Part shown: piece after piece, positions 9,228 to 18,215 of the stretch | Layout of the letters: every line of letters starts with the position of its first letter | Numbering within the stretch: the first letter of the stretch is position 1 | DNA from: JAFECT01 sp035551675 | GTDB lineage: Bacteria; Pseudomonadota; Alphaproteobacteria; Caulobacterales; Caulobacteraceae | Length of the DNA stretch: 64,000 nucleotides | Direction of reading: 5' to 3' | Assembly (NCBI GenBank): GCA_035551675.1 | Contig: DASZMV010000018.1 | Coordinates: 62,001 to 126,000, forward strand | Translations under genes and position numbers: made by a program | The notes under the pieces: model-generated | The model's input: the letters and a program-made list of their open reading frames with translations, nothing else | The model's database searches: none | Told to the model about the DNA's origin: nothing

Positions 9228-10121
9228 TTACGCCGCTTGAGCGCGCGGCAGTCGGCGCACCAGGCGGTGATAGTCGTCCATCAGGCCGAGCGAAACGGCG
9301 CCCGGGGTGAAGCGGTAGTCGCCGATCTCGCTGACCGGCGTCACTTCCGCGGCGCTGCCGGTGAGGAAGCATTCGCTGAAGTTCGATAGCTCCTCCGGCT
9401 TGATGTCGCGCACGATCACGTCGTAGCCGCGCTCACGCGCCAGATCGATCAGGGTCAGGCGCGTGATGCCGTTCAGGATGGCGTCGACCTTAGGCGTGTG
9501 GATCTCACGGTTCTTCACGAAGAAGACGTTGGCGCCCGTCGCTTCGGCGATGAAGCCGCGCCAGTCGAGCATCATGGCGTCGGAATAGCCGGCTTCCTCG
9601 GCCGTGTCCTTGGACAGGGTGCAGATCATGTAGAGACCCGCCGCCTTGGCGTTCACCGGCGCGGTGTTGGGCGCGGGACGGGCCCACTGGGACCACATCA
9701 GCCGGATGCCCTTCTTCTTGGTCTCGGCGTCGAAATAGCTCGGCCAGTCCCAGGCGGCGATCGCGACCCGAACCGTCGTCCGCCGGGCCGAAACCGAGAC
9801 CTGCTCAGACCCTCGAAACGCCACAGGCCGCAAATAGCAGTCGGTGAAGCCGTTGCGGGCGCAGGTGTCCTTGCAGGCCTGATCGATCTCGGCCACGCTG
9901 TAGGGGATTTGGAAATCAAGGAGTTCGGCGGACCGGAACAGGCGCTCGGTATGCTCGGTCAGCTTGAAGATCTCGCCGCCGTACATCCGCTCGCCCTCGA
10001 AGACCGAAGAGGCGTAATGGAGGGCGTGGGTGAGAACGTGCACTTTGGCCTCCCGCCAGGGCACAAATTCACCATTAAGCCAGATCCATCCGTCGCGATC
10101 GTCTATAGGAACGAAGGACAT
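9228..10121 (-). CDS. ilvE: Branched-chain amino acid aminotransferase
   Basis: A 297-residue class IV (fold-type IV) PLP aminotransferase. It interconverts Val/Leu/Ile with their 2-keto acids using glutamate/2-oxoglutarate. Diagnostic features are HALHYASSVFEGER near the N-terminus, the PLP lysine K159 in PNTAPVNAKAAGLY, and EATGANVFFVKN with the PLP-phosphate loop at the C-terminal half (ILNGITRLTLIDLARERGYD). It matches the IlvE type rather than D-amino acid transaminase. It is divergent from the response-regulator gene across 97 bp. Confidence 0.93.
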   Translation of the reverse strand: MSFVPIDDRDGWIWLNGEFVPWREAKVHVLTHALHYASSVFEGERMYGGEIFKLTEHTERLFRSAELLDFQIPYSVAEIDQACKDTCARNGFTDCYLRPVAFRGSEQVSVSARRTTVRVAIAAWDWPSYFDAETKKKGIRLMWSQWARPAPNTAPVNAKAAGLYMICTLSKDTAEEAGYSDAMMLDWRGFIAEATGANVFFVKNREIHTPKVDAILNGITRLTLIDLARERGYDVIVRDIKPEELSNFSECFLTGSAAEVTPVSEIGDYRFTPGAVSLGLMDDYHRLVRRLPRAQAA

Positions 10122-10218
10122 TGAGCATTTTCTCCCACGCCGGGTGCGAGCTTAGACGCCCGTCTTACGGCCTAGTCAACCGTAGCCGGGCGGGCTGGTT
10201 CCTTGAAGGGATAAACGC

Positions 10219-10908
10219 GTGATCGCCCCCGAGTCCGGCCAGCGCCACCTTTTGGTGGTCGACGACGACGACCGAATCCGCGAGCTGCTGAAGCAGTTCC
10301 TGACCCGGGCCGGGTTTCGGGTCACCACCGCCGGCGACGCCGAATCGGCGCGGCGGCTGCTGGACCTGCTCGATTTCGACCTTCTGATCGTGGACGTGAT
10401 GATGCCGGGTGAGGACGGCTTCTCGCTGACCCGCTGGGTGCGAAAGCGCAGCCCGACGCCGGTGATGATTCTCACCGCCCGGGGCCTCCCCGACGACCGG
10501 ATCGAGGGCCTGAGCCTGGGCGCCGACGATTACCTTGCCAAGCCGTTCGAGCCGCAGGAACTGGTGCTGCGGGTCGAGGCCATCCTGCGCCGCGCCGGGC
10601 CCAAGCCGTCGGGGCCTCGTCAGGTCAAGCTCGGCGACTACGCCTTCGACCTCGACCGGGGCGAACTCACCCGTCAGGGCAGCATGATCCGGCTGACCGA
10701 GGCGGAGGCGCAGCTCCTGAAGGTGCTGGCGCAAAACGCCCATGCCGCGGTCGACCGGCTCGACCTCGCGCGCGACACCGCGGACGCGACCGGACGCGCC
10801 GTCGACGTGCAGGTCACGCGCCTGCGCCGCAAGATCGAGACCGACCCGCGCAACCCGCGCTATCTGCAGACCGTGCGCGGCGTCGGCTACATGCTCGCGC
10901 CGGATTGA
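10219..10908 (+). CDS. OmpR-family response regulator
   Basis: A 229-residue regulator. The receiver domain (about 9-125) has the acidic pocket DDDD at 15-18, phospho-acceptor D59 in LIVDVMMPGEDG, the switch Thr in ILTARG and Lys in YLAKPFEP. The winged-helix DNA-binding domain (about 135-225) ends with TRLRRKIETDPRNPRYLQTVRGVGY... of the OmpR/PhoB type. The cognate kinase gene follows 19 bp downstream. The regulon is unknown. Confidence 0.95.
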   Translation: MIAPESGQRHLLVVDDDDRIRELLKQFLTRAGFRVTTAGDAESARRLLDLLDFDLLIVDVMMPGEDGFSLTRWVRKRSPTPVMILTARGLPDDRIEGLSLGADDYLAKPFEPQELVLRVEAILRRAGPKPSGPRQVKLGDYAFDLDRGELTRQGSMIRLTEAEAQLLKVLAQNAHAAVDRLDLARDTADATGRAVDVQVTRLRRKIETDPRNPRYLQTVRGVGYMLAPD

Positions 10909-10927
10909 GCGTGCCAATGAACGTCAC

Positions 10928-12271
10928 ATGAAACTCGCCTCGCCCCACCTCTGGCCGCGATTCGTACGCCGCCGCATGCCGAGCTCGCTGTGGGGCCGCG
11001 CGCTGTTGATTATCGTGCTGCCGGTGGCGTTGATGCAGGTGGCGGTGACCTGGGCCTTCTTCGACGCGGAGTGGGAGACGACATCGGCGCGCCTGTCCGA
11101 CAGTCTTGCGGGTGACATCGCATGGCTGAGCGAGGTCTATGAGGCCAACCCGACGCCGGCGCAGATGAAACAGCTCGCCGATCAGGCGCAGACGCATATG
11201 GAGCTGTCGGTCGTCCTGCAGCCGGGCGCCAAGCTTCCGGTCTATCATCGCCACAGCTTCTTCGCGCCGTTCGACCGCATGCTGCTGCACGCGCTCGGCG
11301 ATCACCTGAAACAGCCCTATTGGGTCAACACCACCCGCTATCTCGCCGACGTCGATATTCGCGTGCAGGAGCCGCAGGGCGTGCTGCGCATCATCGCACC
11401 GCGTGATCGCGCCTTCGCCACGCGCGGGCACATCTTCATCCTCTGGCTCGGCGGCGCGACCGTCTTGCTGACCGCGGTCGCGATCCTGTTCATCCGCAAC
11501 CAGGTGCGCGCCATCGAACGGCTGGCGAGCGCCGCCGAGGCCTTCGGCAAGGGCGTCGAGGTTCCCGACTTCAAGCCGCACGGCGCCAAGGAGGTGCGTG
11601 AGGCCGGCTCCGCCTTCCTCGCCATGCGCGAACGCATCCAGCGCCACCTGGAACAACGCACCGCGCTGTTGGCGTCGGTCAGCCATGACCTGCGCACGCC
11701 GCTCACACGGCTGAAACTCGAACTCGCGCTCGCCGACCCTTCCTCGCGCAACGACGAGATGAAGCGCGACCTCGCCGAGATGGAGCACATGATCGACGAA
11801 TACCTCGCCTTCGCGCGCGGCCAAGCCGGCGAAGGGGTCGAGGTGGTGGGCGTGCGCGACCTGATCGACCAGGTGGGCGAAGGCGCACGCCGCGCCGGCG
11901 CCGAAGTCAAGGTCGCGGCCGACGCCTCGCTCGCCGCCACCGTGCGTCCCAACGCGTTCAAGCGCGCGCTCTCCAACCTGATCATGAACGCCGCCGCCCA
12001 CGGCGAACACGTCAACGTCGCGGCCCGCGCCCTGCCCTTCGGCGGGGTCGAAATCGCCGTCGACGACGACGGCCCCGGCATCCCCCCCGACCGCTATGAG
12101 GAGGCGTTCAAACCGTTCTCGCGGTTGGACGAGGCCCGCAACCAGAACCTCAAGGGCGTGGGTTTAGGCCTCGCCATCGCGCGCGACGTGGCGCGCGGCC
12201 ACGGCGGAGACGTGGTGCTGGAGAAAAGCGCGCTCGGAGGATTGCGGGCGGTGATCCGGTTGCCGGGATGA
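10928..12271 (+). CDS. EnvZ-type sensor histidine kinase
   Basis: A 447-residue inner-membrane kinase. TM1 is about residues 24-45 and TM2 about 168-190, enclosing a periplasmic sensor of about 120 residues; then HAMP (about 190-242), a dimerisation domain with H253 in SVSHDLRTPLTRLKLEL, and a HATPase with N-box LSNLIMNAAAHG, G1 DDDGPGIPPD and G2 GVGLGLAIARDVARGHGG. It phosphorylates the adjacent OmpR-type regulator. The ATG at 10928 is the first in-frame start after the regulator stop. EnvZ-like organisation suggests an envelope stimulus, but this is not shown by the sequence. Confidence 0.94.
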   Translation: MKLASPHLWPRFVRRRMPSSLWGRALLIIVLPVALMQVAVTWAFFDAEWETTSARLSDSLAGDIAWLSEVYEANPTPAQMKQLADQAQTHMELSVVLQPGAKLPVYHRHSFFAPFDRMLLHALGDHLKQPYWVNTTRYLADVDIRVQEPQGVLRIIAPRDRAFATRGHIFILWLGGATVLLTAVAILFIRNQVRAIERLASAAEAFGKGVEVPDFKPHGAKEVREAGSAFLAMRERIQRHLEQRTALLASVSHDLRTPLTRLKLELALADPSSRNDEMKRDLAEMEHMIDEYLAFARGQAGEGVEVVGVRDLIDQVGEGARRAGAEVKVAADASLAATVRPNAFKRALSNLIMNAAAHGEHVNVAARALPFGGVEIAVDDDGPGIPPDRYEEAFKPFSRLDEARNQNLKGVGLGLAIARDVARGHGGDVVLEKSALGGLRAVIRLPG

Positions 12272-12414
12272 GGCGACCCGTAGGCAAGTTCTTGCGGATT
12301 CGCCACCGGTCTGAACGATAGCAACCCGCGCAGCCTCGCACAGCGCACCGGTATTTTCAGCTTCCGTTCAGGTTCGCGGGCGTTTCTTCCTGGTTCGCAA
12401 GAGGAGCCTTGCCC

Positions 12415-12876
12415 ATGCGTATCCCCGCCCTTGTTCTCGCCTTCGCCCTGGCGGCGCCGGCCGCGGTCTTCGCGGCGCCGGTTTCCGAGGTGCACGTGAC
12501 CATCGGGCCCAAGCTCGAGTCCAAGGCGCACGACTACGGTCAGAAGGACATCGATTTCCTGACCAAGGACCTGAAGGAGCACATCGAGAGCGTGCTGCGC
12601 GCCAGGCATCAGCTCGGCGGCGGCGGCCGGCTCGAGGTGGTGATCGAGGATGCGACGCCGAACCGGCCGACCTTCGCCCAGCTCGGGCGTAATCCGTCCC
12701 TGTCGATGCGCAGCGTGGGTATCGGCGGCGCCACGATCCGCGGCCACCTCGGCGGAACCGAGGTCAATTACTCGTTCTGGGAAGACGACATCCGAAACGA
12801 GCGCGGCGCGGCCACCTGGAGCGACGCCGAACGCGCGTTCGACGGCTTCGCCCACCGCGTGGCGGACGCGCACTGA
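12415..12876 (+). CDS. Exported protein of unknown function
   Basis: A 153-residue protein with a clear signal peptide (MRIPALVLAFALAAPAAVFA). The mature domain begins VSEVHVTIGPK and has a helix KDIDFLTKDLKEHIESVL, then LEVVIEDATPNRPT, suggesting a small alpha/beta periplasmic domain somewhat like DUF3016; this is weak. The start at 12415 is chosen because AAGAGGAG ends seven bases upstream. It follows the histidine kinase by 143 bp on the same strand, in a gap containing no other recognised feature, and may be a target or partner of that system, which is inference only. Confidence 0.7.
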   Translation: MRIPALVLAFALAAPAAVFAAPVSEVHVTIGPKLESKAHDYGQKDIDFLTKDLKEHIESVLRARHQLGGGGRLEVVIEDATPNRPTFAQLGRNPSLSMRSVGIGGATIRGHLGGTEVNYSFWEDDIRNERGAATWSDAERAFDGFAHRVADAH

Positions 12877-12945
12877 TTTACTTGGGTTAAGTCCAGCGAG
12901 GCTCAGGCCTCGCCGCCAATCTTGAGCAAGGAACGGAGACGAGGC

Positions 12946-13449
12946 TTACGCCTCGCCGACCGTCTCGAACATGCAGGCGGCGATGGCTTCGGACGGGCTC
13001 TTGGAGCCTTTCACCAGGAAGTCGAAGGCCGGGTAGAACCGGTCCGCCGCCTCGACCGCCGCGTCGATCATCGAGGCCGCCTGCGGCAGCGTCGGACGTT
13101 CGCCGTGCGGCAAGGGCATCGAATGGCGGAACACGATCTCGCCGTCCTCGGGCCAAATCTCGAAATGGCCCATCCAGCAGCGCTGGTTGATCAGCGACAG
13201 CAGCTCGTAGGCCGCCGTCTTGCGCGACTTTTGGATCCGCAGGTCGAGCGAACAGCAGAGCTGGAGGCAGTCGCCCTCCGGCCGCCACGCGAACCACAGT
13301 TCGTAGTCCTTCCAGTCGCCCGCGAGCGCGAAGGCGAGATCGCCGTCCTCGGTGCGGTCGAAGGGCAGGTTTTCGGCGGAAAGGACGTTTTCGATCACGT
13401 CCAGCGGGTCGATGTTCAGTTCCACGTCGTCCGGTCGAGGGGTGGTCAT
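12946..13449 (-). CDS. YbjN domain-containing protein
   Basis: A 167-residue cytoplasmic protein of the alphaproteobacterial YbjN type (type III secretion chaperone-like fold). Conserved segments visible are DPLDVIENVLSAENLPFDR, WFAWRPEGDCLQLCCSLDL, AAYELLSLINQRCWMGHFEI and VLFRH-like IVFRHSMPLP. In E. coli YbjN overproduction affects motility and stress traits, but the biochemical role is unknown. It is transcribed convergently to the exported-protein gene and followed upstream by the UbiK-like gene on the same strand. Confidence 0.85.
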   Translation of the reverse strand: MTTPRPDDVELNIDPLDVIENVLSAENLPFDRTEDGDLAFALAGDWKDYELWFAWRPEGDCLQLCCSLDLRIQKSRKTAAYELLSLINQRCWMGHFEIWPEDGEIVFRHSMPLPHGERPTLPQAASMIDAAVEAADRFYPAFDFLVKGSKSPSEAIAACMFETVGEA

Positions 13450-13543
13450 ACGAGCCTCCTTCGGCCGGGACGCGCCGGCGACGCCTGCCGGGCGTTCGAC
13501 TCACGCCCTGCCCTATGAGCGTATCCGGGTCCTTTAGAAACTC

Positions 13544-13801
13544 TCAACGCCCGTCGCCGGTGGGGGGAGTTTGTCCTGTGGACGTTCCCGCCCTGAGGGC
13601 CGCGACTTCCTCTTGCAAGGCCGCGACTTGCGCTTTTAACGCGTCGAATTCGTCGCGCCGGATCAGATCCAGCTCCGCGGCGAACCGGTCCGCTTGGGCT
13701 CGAAACGCCGATTTGGCCTCGTCGCCGGCGGCCTGGGCCAGGCCCACGGCCTGGGTGGTCAGCTTGGCGAATTCGTCGAGAAGGGGATTGCGGCTGTGCA
13801 T
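13544..13801 (-). CDS. UbiK-family (BMFP/YqiC) accessory factor
   Basis: An 85-residue protein: an amphipathic N-terminal helix (LLDEFAKLTTQAVGLAQAAG), then a coiled coil (FDALKAQVAALQEEVAAL) and a short polar tail. This is the layout of BMFP/UbiK proteins, which trimerise, bind lipid and assist ubiquinone synthesis under aerobic growth. The start at 13801 gives the family's normal size; a 149-codon frame extends further upstream but would run antisense into the lgt upstream region. It is divergent from lgt across 169 bp. Confidence 0.82.
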   Translation of the reverse strand: MHSRNPLLDEFAKLTTQAVGLAQAAGDEAKSAFRAQADRFAAELDLIRRDEFDALKAQVAALQEEVAALRAGTSTGQTPPTGDGR

Positions 13802-13970
13802 GACGGCGTTTCCGGGGCGGACGGATTTCTGGGGAAAAGTCGGGTCGCGGGCCGTCATATAGGAAGAACGCGCGCGCTTGGCACGCCCGAAAGCCCCTGT
13901 AGCATTTGTAAGGGCGACGGCGCCCGCGACGCTTGCTAAAGGGGCTCGACCCCAACCTCCGAGGCGGCCC

Positions 13971-14909
13971 GTGCTGCAGATCCCGAATTTCAATCCCTAC
14001 GCGCTCGGTCCGTACGGGCCGTTCCACCTGTTCGGCATGAACGTCGGGCCGGTGGGGATCCGCTGGTATGCGCTGGCCTATATCACCGGCATCGTGCTCG
14101 GCTGGCTCTATGCGGCGCGGCTGATCAAGACCGAGCGGTTGTGGGGCGAGCGCGGCGCGCCGATCCAGACGCGTCAACTGGACGACCTGGTGCTGTGGCT
14201 GACCATGGGCATCATCCTGGGCGGCCGCTTCGGCTATGTGCTGTTCTACGGCTCGTCGCAGCCGGAGTTCTGGGAGCACCCGCTCAACATCCTGAAGATC
14301 TGGGACGGCGGGATGAGCTTCCACGGCGGCCTGCTCGGCGTCGCGCTGGCGCTGATCCTGTACGCATGGCGGGGCCTGAACGGGAGCTGGAGCGGGGCTG
14401 CCTTCCGTGACACCTTCCGCCTGTCGGCGCCGCATAGCGTCTGGCGCGTCGGCGACGTGATCGCGCCGGTGGCGCCGGTCGGCCTGTTCTTCGGCCGCAT
14501 CGCCAACTTCATCAACGGCGAGCTTTGGGGCCGCCCCACCAACCTCCCGTGGGGCGTCATCTTCTGCAACGACAACATCCGCGCCACGCACCAGGGCGCC
14601 TGTCCCGAAGGCGCCCGTCATCCGAGCCAACTGTACGAAGCCGGTCTGGAAGGCCTGGTGCTGTTCGCCATTCTCGCGTTCGGCGCCTACAAGCTCGGCT
14701 GGCTGAAGCGGCCGGGCATCGCCACCGGCGTGTTTCTCGTGGGCTACGGGCTTTCGCGCCTGGCGCTCGAGAATGTGCGCGAGCCCGATGAATTCATGCC
14801 GCCGGCGCTGCAGGGCTGGATCACCATGGGCATGATCCTGTGCATCCCGATGATCCTCGGCGGCATTTGGCTCATCTGGGCCGCGCGCAAGCAGCCCGCC
14901 GAGGCGTGA
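13971..14909 (+). CDS. lgt: Prolipoprotein diacylglyceryl transferase
   Basis: A 312-residue polytopic inner-membrane enzyme (about seven membrane segments) that transfers diacylglycerol from phosphatidylglycerol to the lipobox Cys of prolipoproteins, the first step of lipoprotein maturation. Signatures: WYALAYITGIVLGW, GGRFGYVLFYG, GGMSFHGGLLGV (essential His) and the Lgt motif GRIANFINGELWGRPT. The GTG at 13971 is the chosen start because the conserved FNPYALGPYGPFHLFG block starts nearby. Its last bases overlap the next start (GTGA), beginning a three-gene coupled operon with the methyltransferase and pgeF. Confidence 0.96.
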   Translation: MLQIPNFNPYALGPYGPFHLFGMNVGPVGIRWYALAYITGIVLGWLYAARLIKTERLWGERGAPIQTRQLDDLVLWLTMGIILGGRFGYVLFYGSSQPEFWEHPLNILKIWDGGMSFHGGLLGVALALILYAWRGLNGSWSGAAFRDTFRLSAPHSVWRVGDVIAPVAPVGLFFGRIANFINGELWGRPTNLPWGVIFCNDNIRATHQGACPEGARHPSQLYEAGLEGLVLFAILAFGAYKLGWLKRPGIATGVFLVGYGLSRLALENVREPDEFMPPALQGWITMGMILCIPMILGGIWLIWAARKQPAEA

Positions 14910-15979
14910 ACCGACTGGGCGAGCGTCTGGCGGCGGAGATCGCCGCCAACGGGCCGATCAGCGTCGCCGACTATATGCAGCGCTGCCTGCACGATCCGCA
15001 GGACGGCTATTACGCCACGCGCCCGGCGCTGGGCGCCGACGGCGACTTCATTACCGCGCCCATGGTCTCGCAGATGTTCGGCGAGTTGATCGGCCTGTGG
15101 GCGGTGGAGACCTGGCGGCGGATGGGTTCGCCCTCGTCGTTCGTGCTCGTTGAACTCGGCCCGGGCGAAGGCGCGTTAATGAGCGACCTGTTGCGTGCGG
15201 CGAGACTCGATCCGGCCTTCGTAGCCGCCGCGCGTCTGTATCTCGTGGAAACCTCCGAGCCGCTGATTGAGCGTCAGCGCCTCGCGCTTAACAACGCACC
15301 GCTCTCCCCGACCTGGGTGAGCCGCGTGCAAGACCTTCGGGCCGACGCACCGATCATCCTCGTCGCCAACGAGTTCCTCGACTGCCTCCCCGCGCGCCAG
15401 TTCGTGCGCACCGATCGCGGTTGGGCGGAACGCTGCGTCGGACTCGGCGACGACGACGGCCTGGCGTTCGGCTTGCGTCCGGCCGTGAAGCCGCCTTCGC
15501 TTCCCGACGATGCAGACATCGACGTCGTGTGGGAGTGCGTCGATGCACAGGCCGCACTCGGCGCCGAACTCGGCGAACGCATCGCGCAACAGGGCGGCGC
15601 CGCGCTCTTGATCGACTACGGCCGCGATGCGCCGGGGCCCGGCGACACTCTGCAGGCGCTTTCCAAGCACCAAAAGGTCGATCCCCTCGCCGATCCCGGC
15701 GTCGCGGACCTGACGGTGTGGGCGGATTTTCCAGCCGTGCTCGCCGCGGCGCGTAAGCACGCGCAGACGACGGCGATTCTAAGCCAAGGTTCGTTCCTGC
15801 AGCGGCTCGGCGTTCGCGAGCGCGCGGCGGCGTTGAGCAAGGCGCGACCTGACCGCGCGGAAACGATTCAGCGACAGCTTGCGCGACTGACCAAAGCGAA
15901 CGAAATGGGGACCCTGTTCAAGGCCTGCGCGGTTCATGCTCCAGGCTTAACCCTGCCCGGATTCGAGGACGCCGCATGA
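14906..15979 (+). CDS. SAM-dependent methyltransferase, NDUFAF7/MidA-like
   Basis: A 357-residue protein of the DUF185/MidA family, whose mitochondrial member methylates an Arg of complex I subunit NDUFS2. Typical blocks are ISVADYMQRCLHDPQDGYY, GDFITAPMVSQMFGELIGLW, the SAM-binding VLVELGPGEGALMSDLLRA, and ANEFLDCLPARQF. The GTG start is in a 4-nt GTGA overlap with lgt; the stop overlaps the pgeF start (ATGA). The bacterial substrate is not known; assignment as a complex I factor rests on the family. Confidence 0.9.
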   Translation: MNRLGERLAAEIAANGPISVADYMQRCLHDPQDGYYATRPALGADGDFITAPMVSQMFGELIGLWAVETWRRMGSPSSFVLVELGPGEGALMSDLLRAARLDPAFVAAARLYLVETSEPLIERQRLALNNAPLSPTWVSRVQDLRADAPIILVANEFLDCLPARQFVRTDRGWAERCVGLGDDDGLAFGLRPAVKPPSLPDDADIDVVWECVDAQAALGAELGERIAQQGGAALLIDYGRDAPGPGDTLQALSKHQKVDPLADPGVADLTVWADFPAVLAAARKHAQTTAILSQGSFLQRLGVRERAAALSKARPDRAETIQRQLARLTKANEMGTLFKACAVHAPGLTLPGFEDAA

Positions 15980-16752
15980 GCGAACTCTCCCCGATCGTCT
16001 CCGCGAAACTGTCGCGCCTCGACGGCGTGCGCCACGCCTTCTTCACGCGCGAGGGCGGCGTCTCGCAGGGTCTCTACGCCAGCCTGAACGTCGGTCGCGG
16101 TTCGAAGGACGATCCCGCCGCGGTGGTTGAGAACCGGCGCCGCTGCGCCGCCGCCATGGGCGTCGAGACCGCGGCGCTGAACAGCTGCTACCAGATCCAT
16201 TCGACCATCGCGCGCGTCGCCGACAGCGCCTGGGGGGATGAGCGGCCCGAGGGAGACGCGATCGTCACCGTCACACCCGGCATCGCGTGCGGCGCGCTCT
16301 CCGCCGACTGCGCGCCGGTGCTGCTGGCCGACGCCAAGGCCCGCGTCGTCGCCAGCGCCCACGCGGGCTGGAAAGGCGCGCTCGATGGCGTAATCGGCAG
16401 CGTCGTCGTCGCCATGCAGTCACTGGGCGCCGACGTTCGCAACATCGTCGCCGCCGTCGGCCCCTGCATCGGACCGGAAAGCTACGAGGTCGGCCTCGAG
16501 TTTCTGGAACGCTTCACCGCCGTCGACCCGGAAAGTGCGCGCTTCTTTAAACCAGGCGCGACCGCCGACAAGCGGTTGTTCGATCTGCCGGGCTTTGTGC
16601 TCTGGCGGCTCGAAGAAGCCGGCGTCGGCGATGCGGAATGGGTCGGCTGCGACACGTGCGCCGACGAAGTGCGGTTCTTCTCCAACCGCCGCGCCTTCAA
16701 ACGCGGCGAGCCCGATTACGGGCGGCTGTTGTCGGCGATTGTGGGGACATGA
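15976..16752 (+). CDS. pgeF: Peptidoglycan editing factor / purine nucleoside phosphorylase-like protein
   Basis: A 258-residue YfiH/LACC1-family protein. The zinc/catalytic motifs are present: CYQIHS (His), LSADCAPVLLAD (Cys) and SAHAGWKG (His), plus GPCIGPESYEV. E. coli PgeF removes mis-incorporated L-Ser from peptidoglycan precursors, and LACC1-family relatives have purine nucleoside activities. It is the last gene of the lgt operon. Its last three codons and stop (GGGACATGA) lie within a REP-like motif that recurs in the next 90 bp, so its C-terminus appears to be supplied by the repeat. Confidence 0.92.
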   Translation: MSELSPIVSAKLSRLDGVRHAFFTREGGVSQGLYASLNVGRGSKDDPAAVVENRRRCAAAMGVETAALNSCYQIHSTIARVADSAWGDERPEGDAIVTVTPGIACGALSADCAPVLLADAKARVVASAHAGWKGALDGVIGSVVVAMQSLGADVRNIVAAVGPCIGPESYEVGLEFLERFTAVDPESARFFKPGATADKRLFDLPGFVLWRLEEAGVGDAEWVGCDTCADEVRFFSNRRAFKRGEPDYGRLLSAIVGT

Positions 16753-16840
16753 TACCTATCCCCCACCCGCAAAGGACCGCTCCAGTCGCAATTATTCCGG
16801 GGGACACGAACCATTTTCTTCAAAAATGGATCATGTCCCC
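16743..16840. repeat. REP-like repeat between convergent genes
   Basis: Three copies of GGGGACA(T/C)GA: + strand at 16743-16752 and 16800-16809, minus strand at 16840-16831. The last two form a hairpin with 18-bp arms matching at 16 positions (16800-16817 with 16823-16840; loop CTTCA). The stop codon of pgeF lies in the first copy and the stop of the amidohydrolase lies in the third. The look resembles extragenic palindromes mobilised by RAYT (REP-associated tyrosine) transposases; no such transposase is in the window. Confidence 0.65.
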
Positions 16841-18075
16841 AGCCGACATTTCACCAGCTCGCCCGCGCGCATGATCACGTCGAGACGTTGACCATCCGCG
16901 GCCAGGAGGCCGATGTCCTTCAGCGGATCGCCGTCGACGACCAGCAGGTCCGCATAGGCGCCGGGCTTCACGCACCCCAGCCGATCCTCGTGCATCAAAA
17001 TCTCAGCGCCCATCGACGTCGCCTGGCGCAGGATCTCGATCGGCGTGAACACTTCGCTGCGGTGGGTGAACTCGCGGCACTGTTGGGTGTGGGTCGCGCC
17101 CAGAAGATCGGTGCCGAAGCCTATCTTCACCCCGGCCTGGCGCATGTGGTCCATGCCCGCGATCGCGGACTTGGCGGCGATCTCGACCTTCTCCTGACTC
17201 TGCTTCGGAAAGCCCAGTTGCCGCCCCATCTCCATGAGGGCGAAGATGATCGACATGGTCGGGATCACATAAGCCCCGCGCTCGGCCACAAACTTTGCAG
17301 TGTCGGCGTCGATCAGGGTGCCGTGCTCGATGCAGCGAACGCCGAACTCGACGCTACGGCGGATGGCGCTGATCGGGTGGCAGTGCGATGAGACATAGGT
17401 GAGCCGCTCAGTGCATTCGCCGACGATGGCCCTGATCTCGTCCTCGCGATACTGGTTCATCCAGATCGGATCCGTCGGTGAGGCCACCCCGCCGGACCCC
17501 ATGATCTTGATGCAGTGGGCGCCGCGCCGCAGCTCCTCGCGCACCGCCTTCAGACATTCGTCGACCCCGTCGGCGATCACCGCGACGGTGTTGTGGTCGC
17601 AACACGAACAGTAGCCATGGTTGTGGTTTTTCTCCGACATCTGGCGCATGTCGCCGTGCCCGCCGGTCATCGACAGAATCTTGCCCGCGTAGAAAAACCG
17701 CGGCGCGGTGATGAGCCGGTCCTCAATCGCGCGCGCCAGCGACCAGTCGCCTCCGCCGATGTCGCGCAGGGTGGTGAAGCCGCAGCTCAGCGCGTGGCCC
17801 AGCATCTTCGCCGCATAGGCGGTGCGATAGGGCTCGCCCGCCGAATCGATCTTCTGGACGCTGACGTCCGAGGCGTAGGCGTGGATGTGCAGGTCGATCA
17901 GGCCCGGCATCAGGGTCTTGCCGACGACGTCGATTCGCCGCGCGTCGGGCGCCGCGATCGGCCGGTCGGAGACCTCGCGGATCAGGCCGTCCTCGACCAG
18001 GACCGATCGGCCCTCGGCGCAGGCCTCGCTGAAGCCGTCGAAGACGCGGGCGTTCTCGAACAGGACCTGGGCCAA
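16831..18075 (-). CDS. Metal-dependent amidohydrolase (imidazolonepropionase/prolidase-like)
   Basis: A 414-residue amidohydrolase-superfamily enzyme. Metal ligands are visible in LIDLHIHAY, the Lys of HCIKIMGSGGV, YVSSHCHPI, CIEHGTLID, and the Asp in GFGTDLLGA. Proteins of this subgroup hydrolyse N-acyl amino acids, peptides or ring amides; the substrate here is unknown. There is no signal peptide, so it is cytoplasmic. The TTG at 18075 is preferred to the TTG at 18090 because a GAGGAG Shine-Dalgarno lies between them. A cluster HNHGYCSCCDHN (about 160) is unusual and may bind another metal. The C-terminal codons run into the REP-like repeat. Confidence 0.85.
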   Translation of the reverse strand: MAQVLFENARVFDGFSEACAEGRSVLVEDGLIREVSDRPIAAPDARRIDVVGKTLMPGLIDLHIHAYASDVSVQKIDSAGEPYRTAYAAKMLGHALSCGFTTLRDIGGGDWSLARAIEDRLITAPRFFYAGKILSMTGGHGDMRQMSEKNHNHGYCSCCDHNTVAVIADGVDECLKAVREELRRGAHCIKIMGSGGVASPTDPIWMNQYREDEIRAIVGECTERLTYVSSHCHPISAIRRSVEFGVRCIEHGTLIDADTAKFVAERGAYVIPTMSIIFALMEMGRQLGFPKQSQEKVEIAAKSAIAGMDHMRQAGVKIGFGTDLLGATHTQQCREFTHRSEVFTPIEILRQATSMGAEILMHEDRLGCVKPGAYADLLVVDGDPLKDIGLLAADGQRLDVIMRAGELVKCRLGT

Positions 18076-18215
18076 GATCGCACTCCTCAATTTGGGCCGG
18101 ACGCCCCGCCCTACGCCCTAGAGAATTTCCAGCCCGAACGCTATCGGCCCCCACGCGGGCTTGTCCGAAGACTGACGGCTGCTAGAACCCGCCACGTATG
18201 AAGTCGAGGGCCCCC

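Noticed and set aside
12272..12414. Small gene or RNA between the kinase and the exported-protein gene
   Set aside because: Only a few short repeats of GTTCAGG-like sequence are seen. No hairpin series, tRNA fold or coding frame could be supported.
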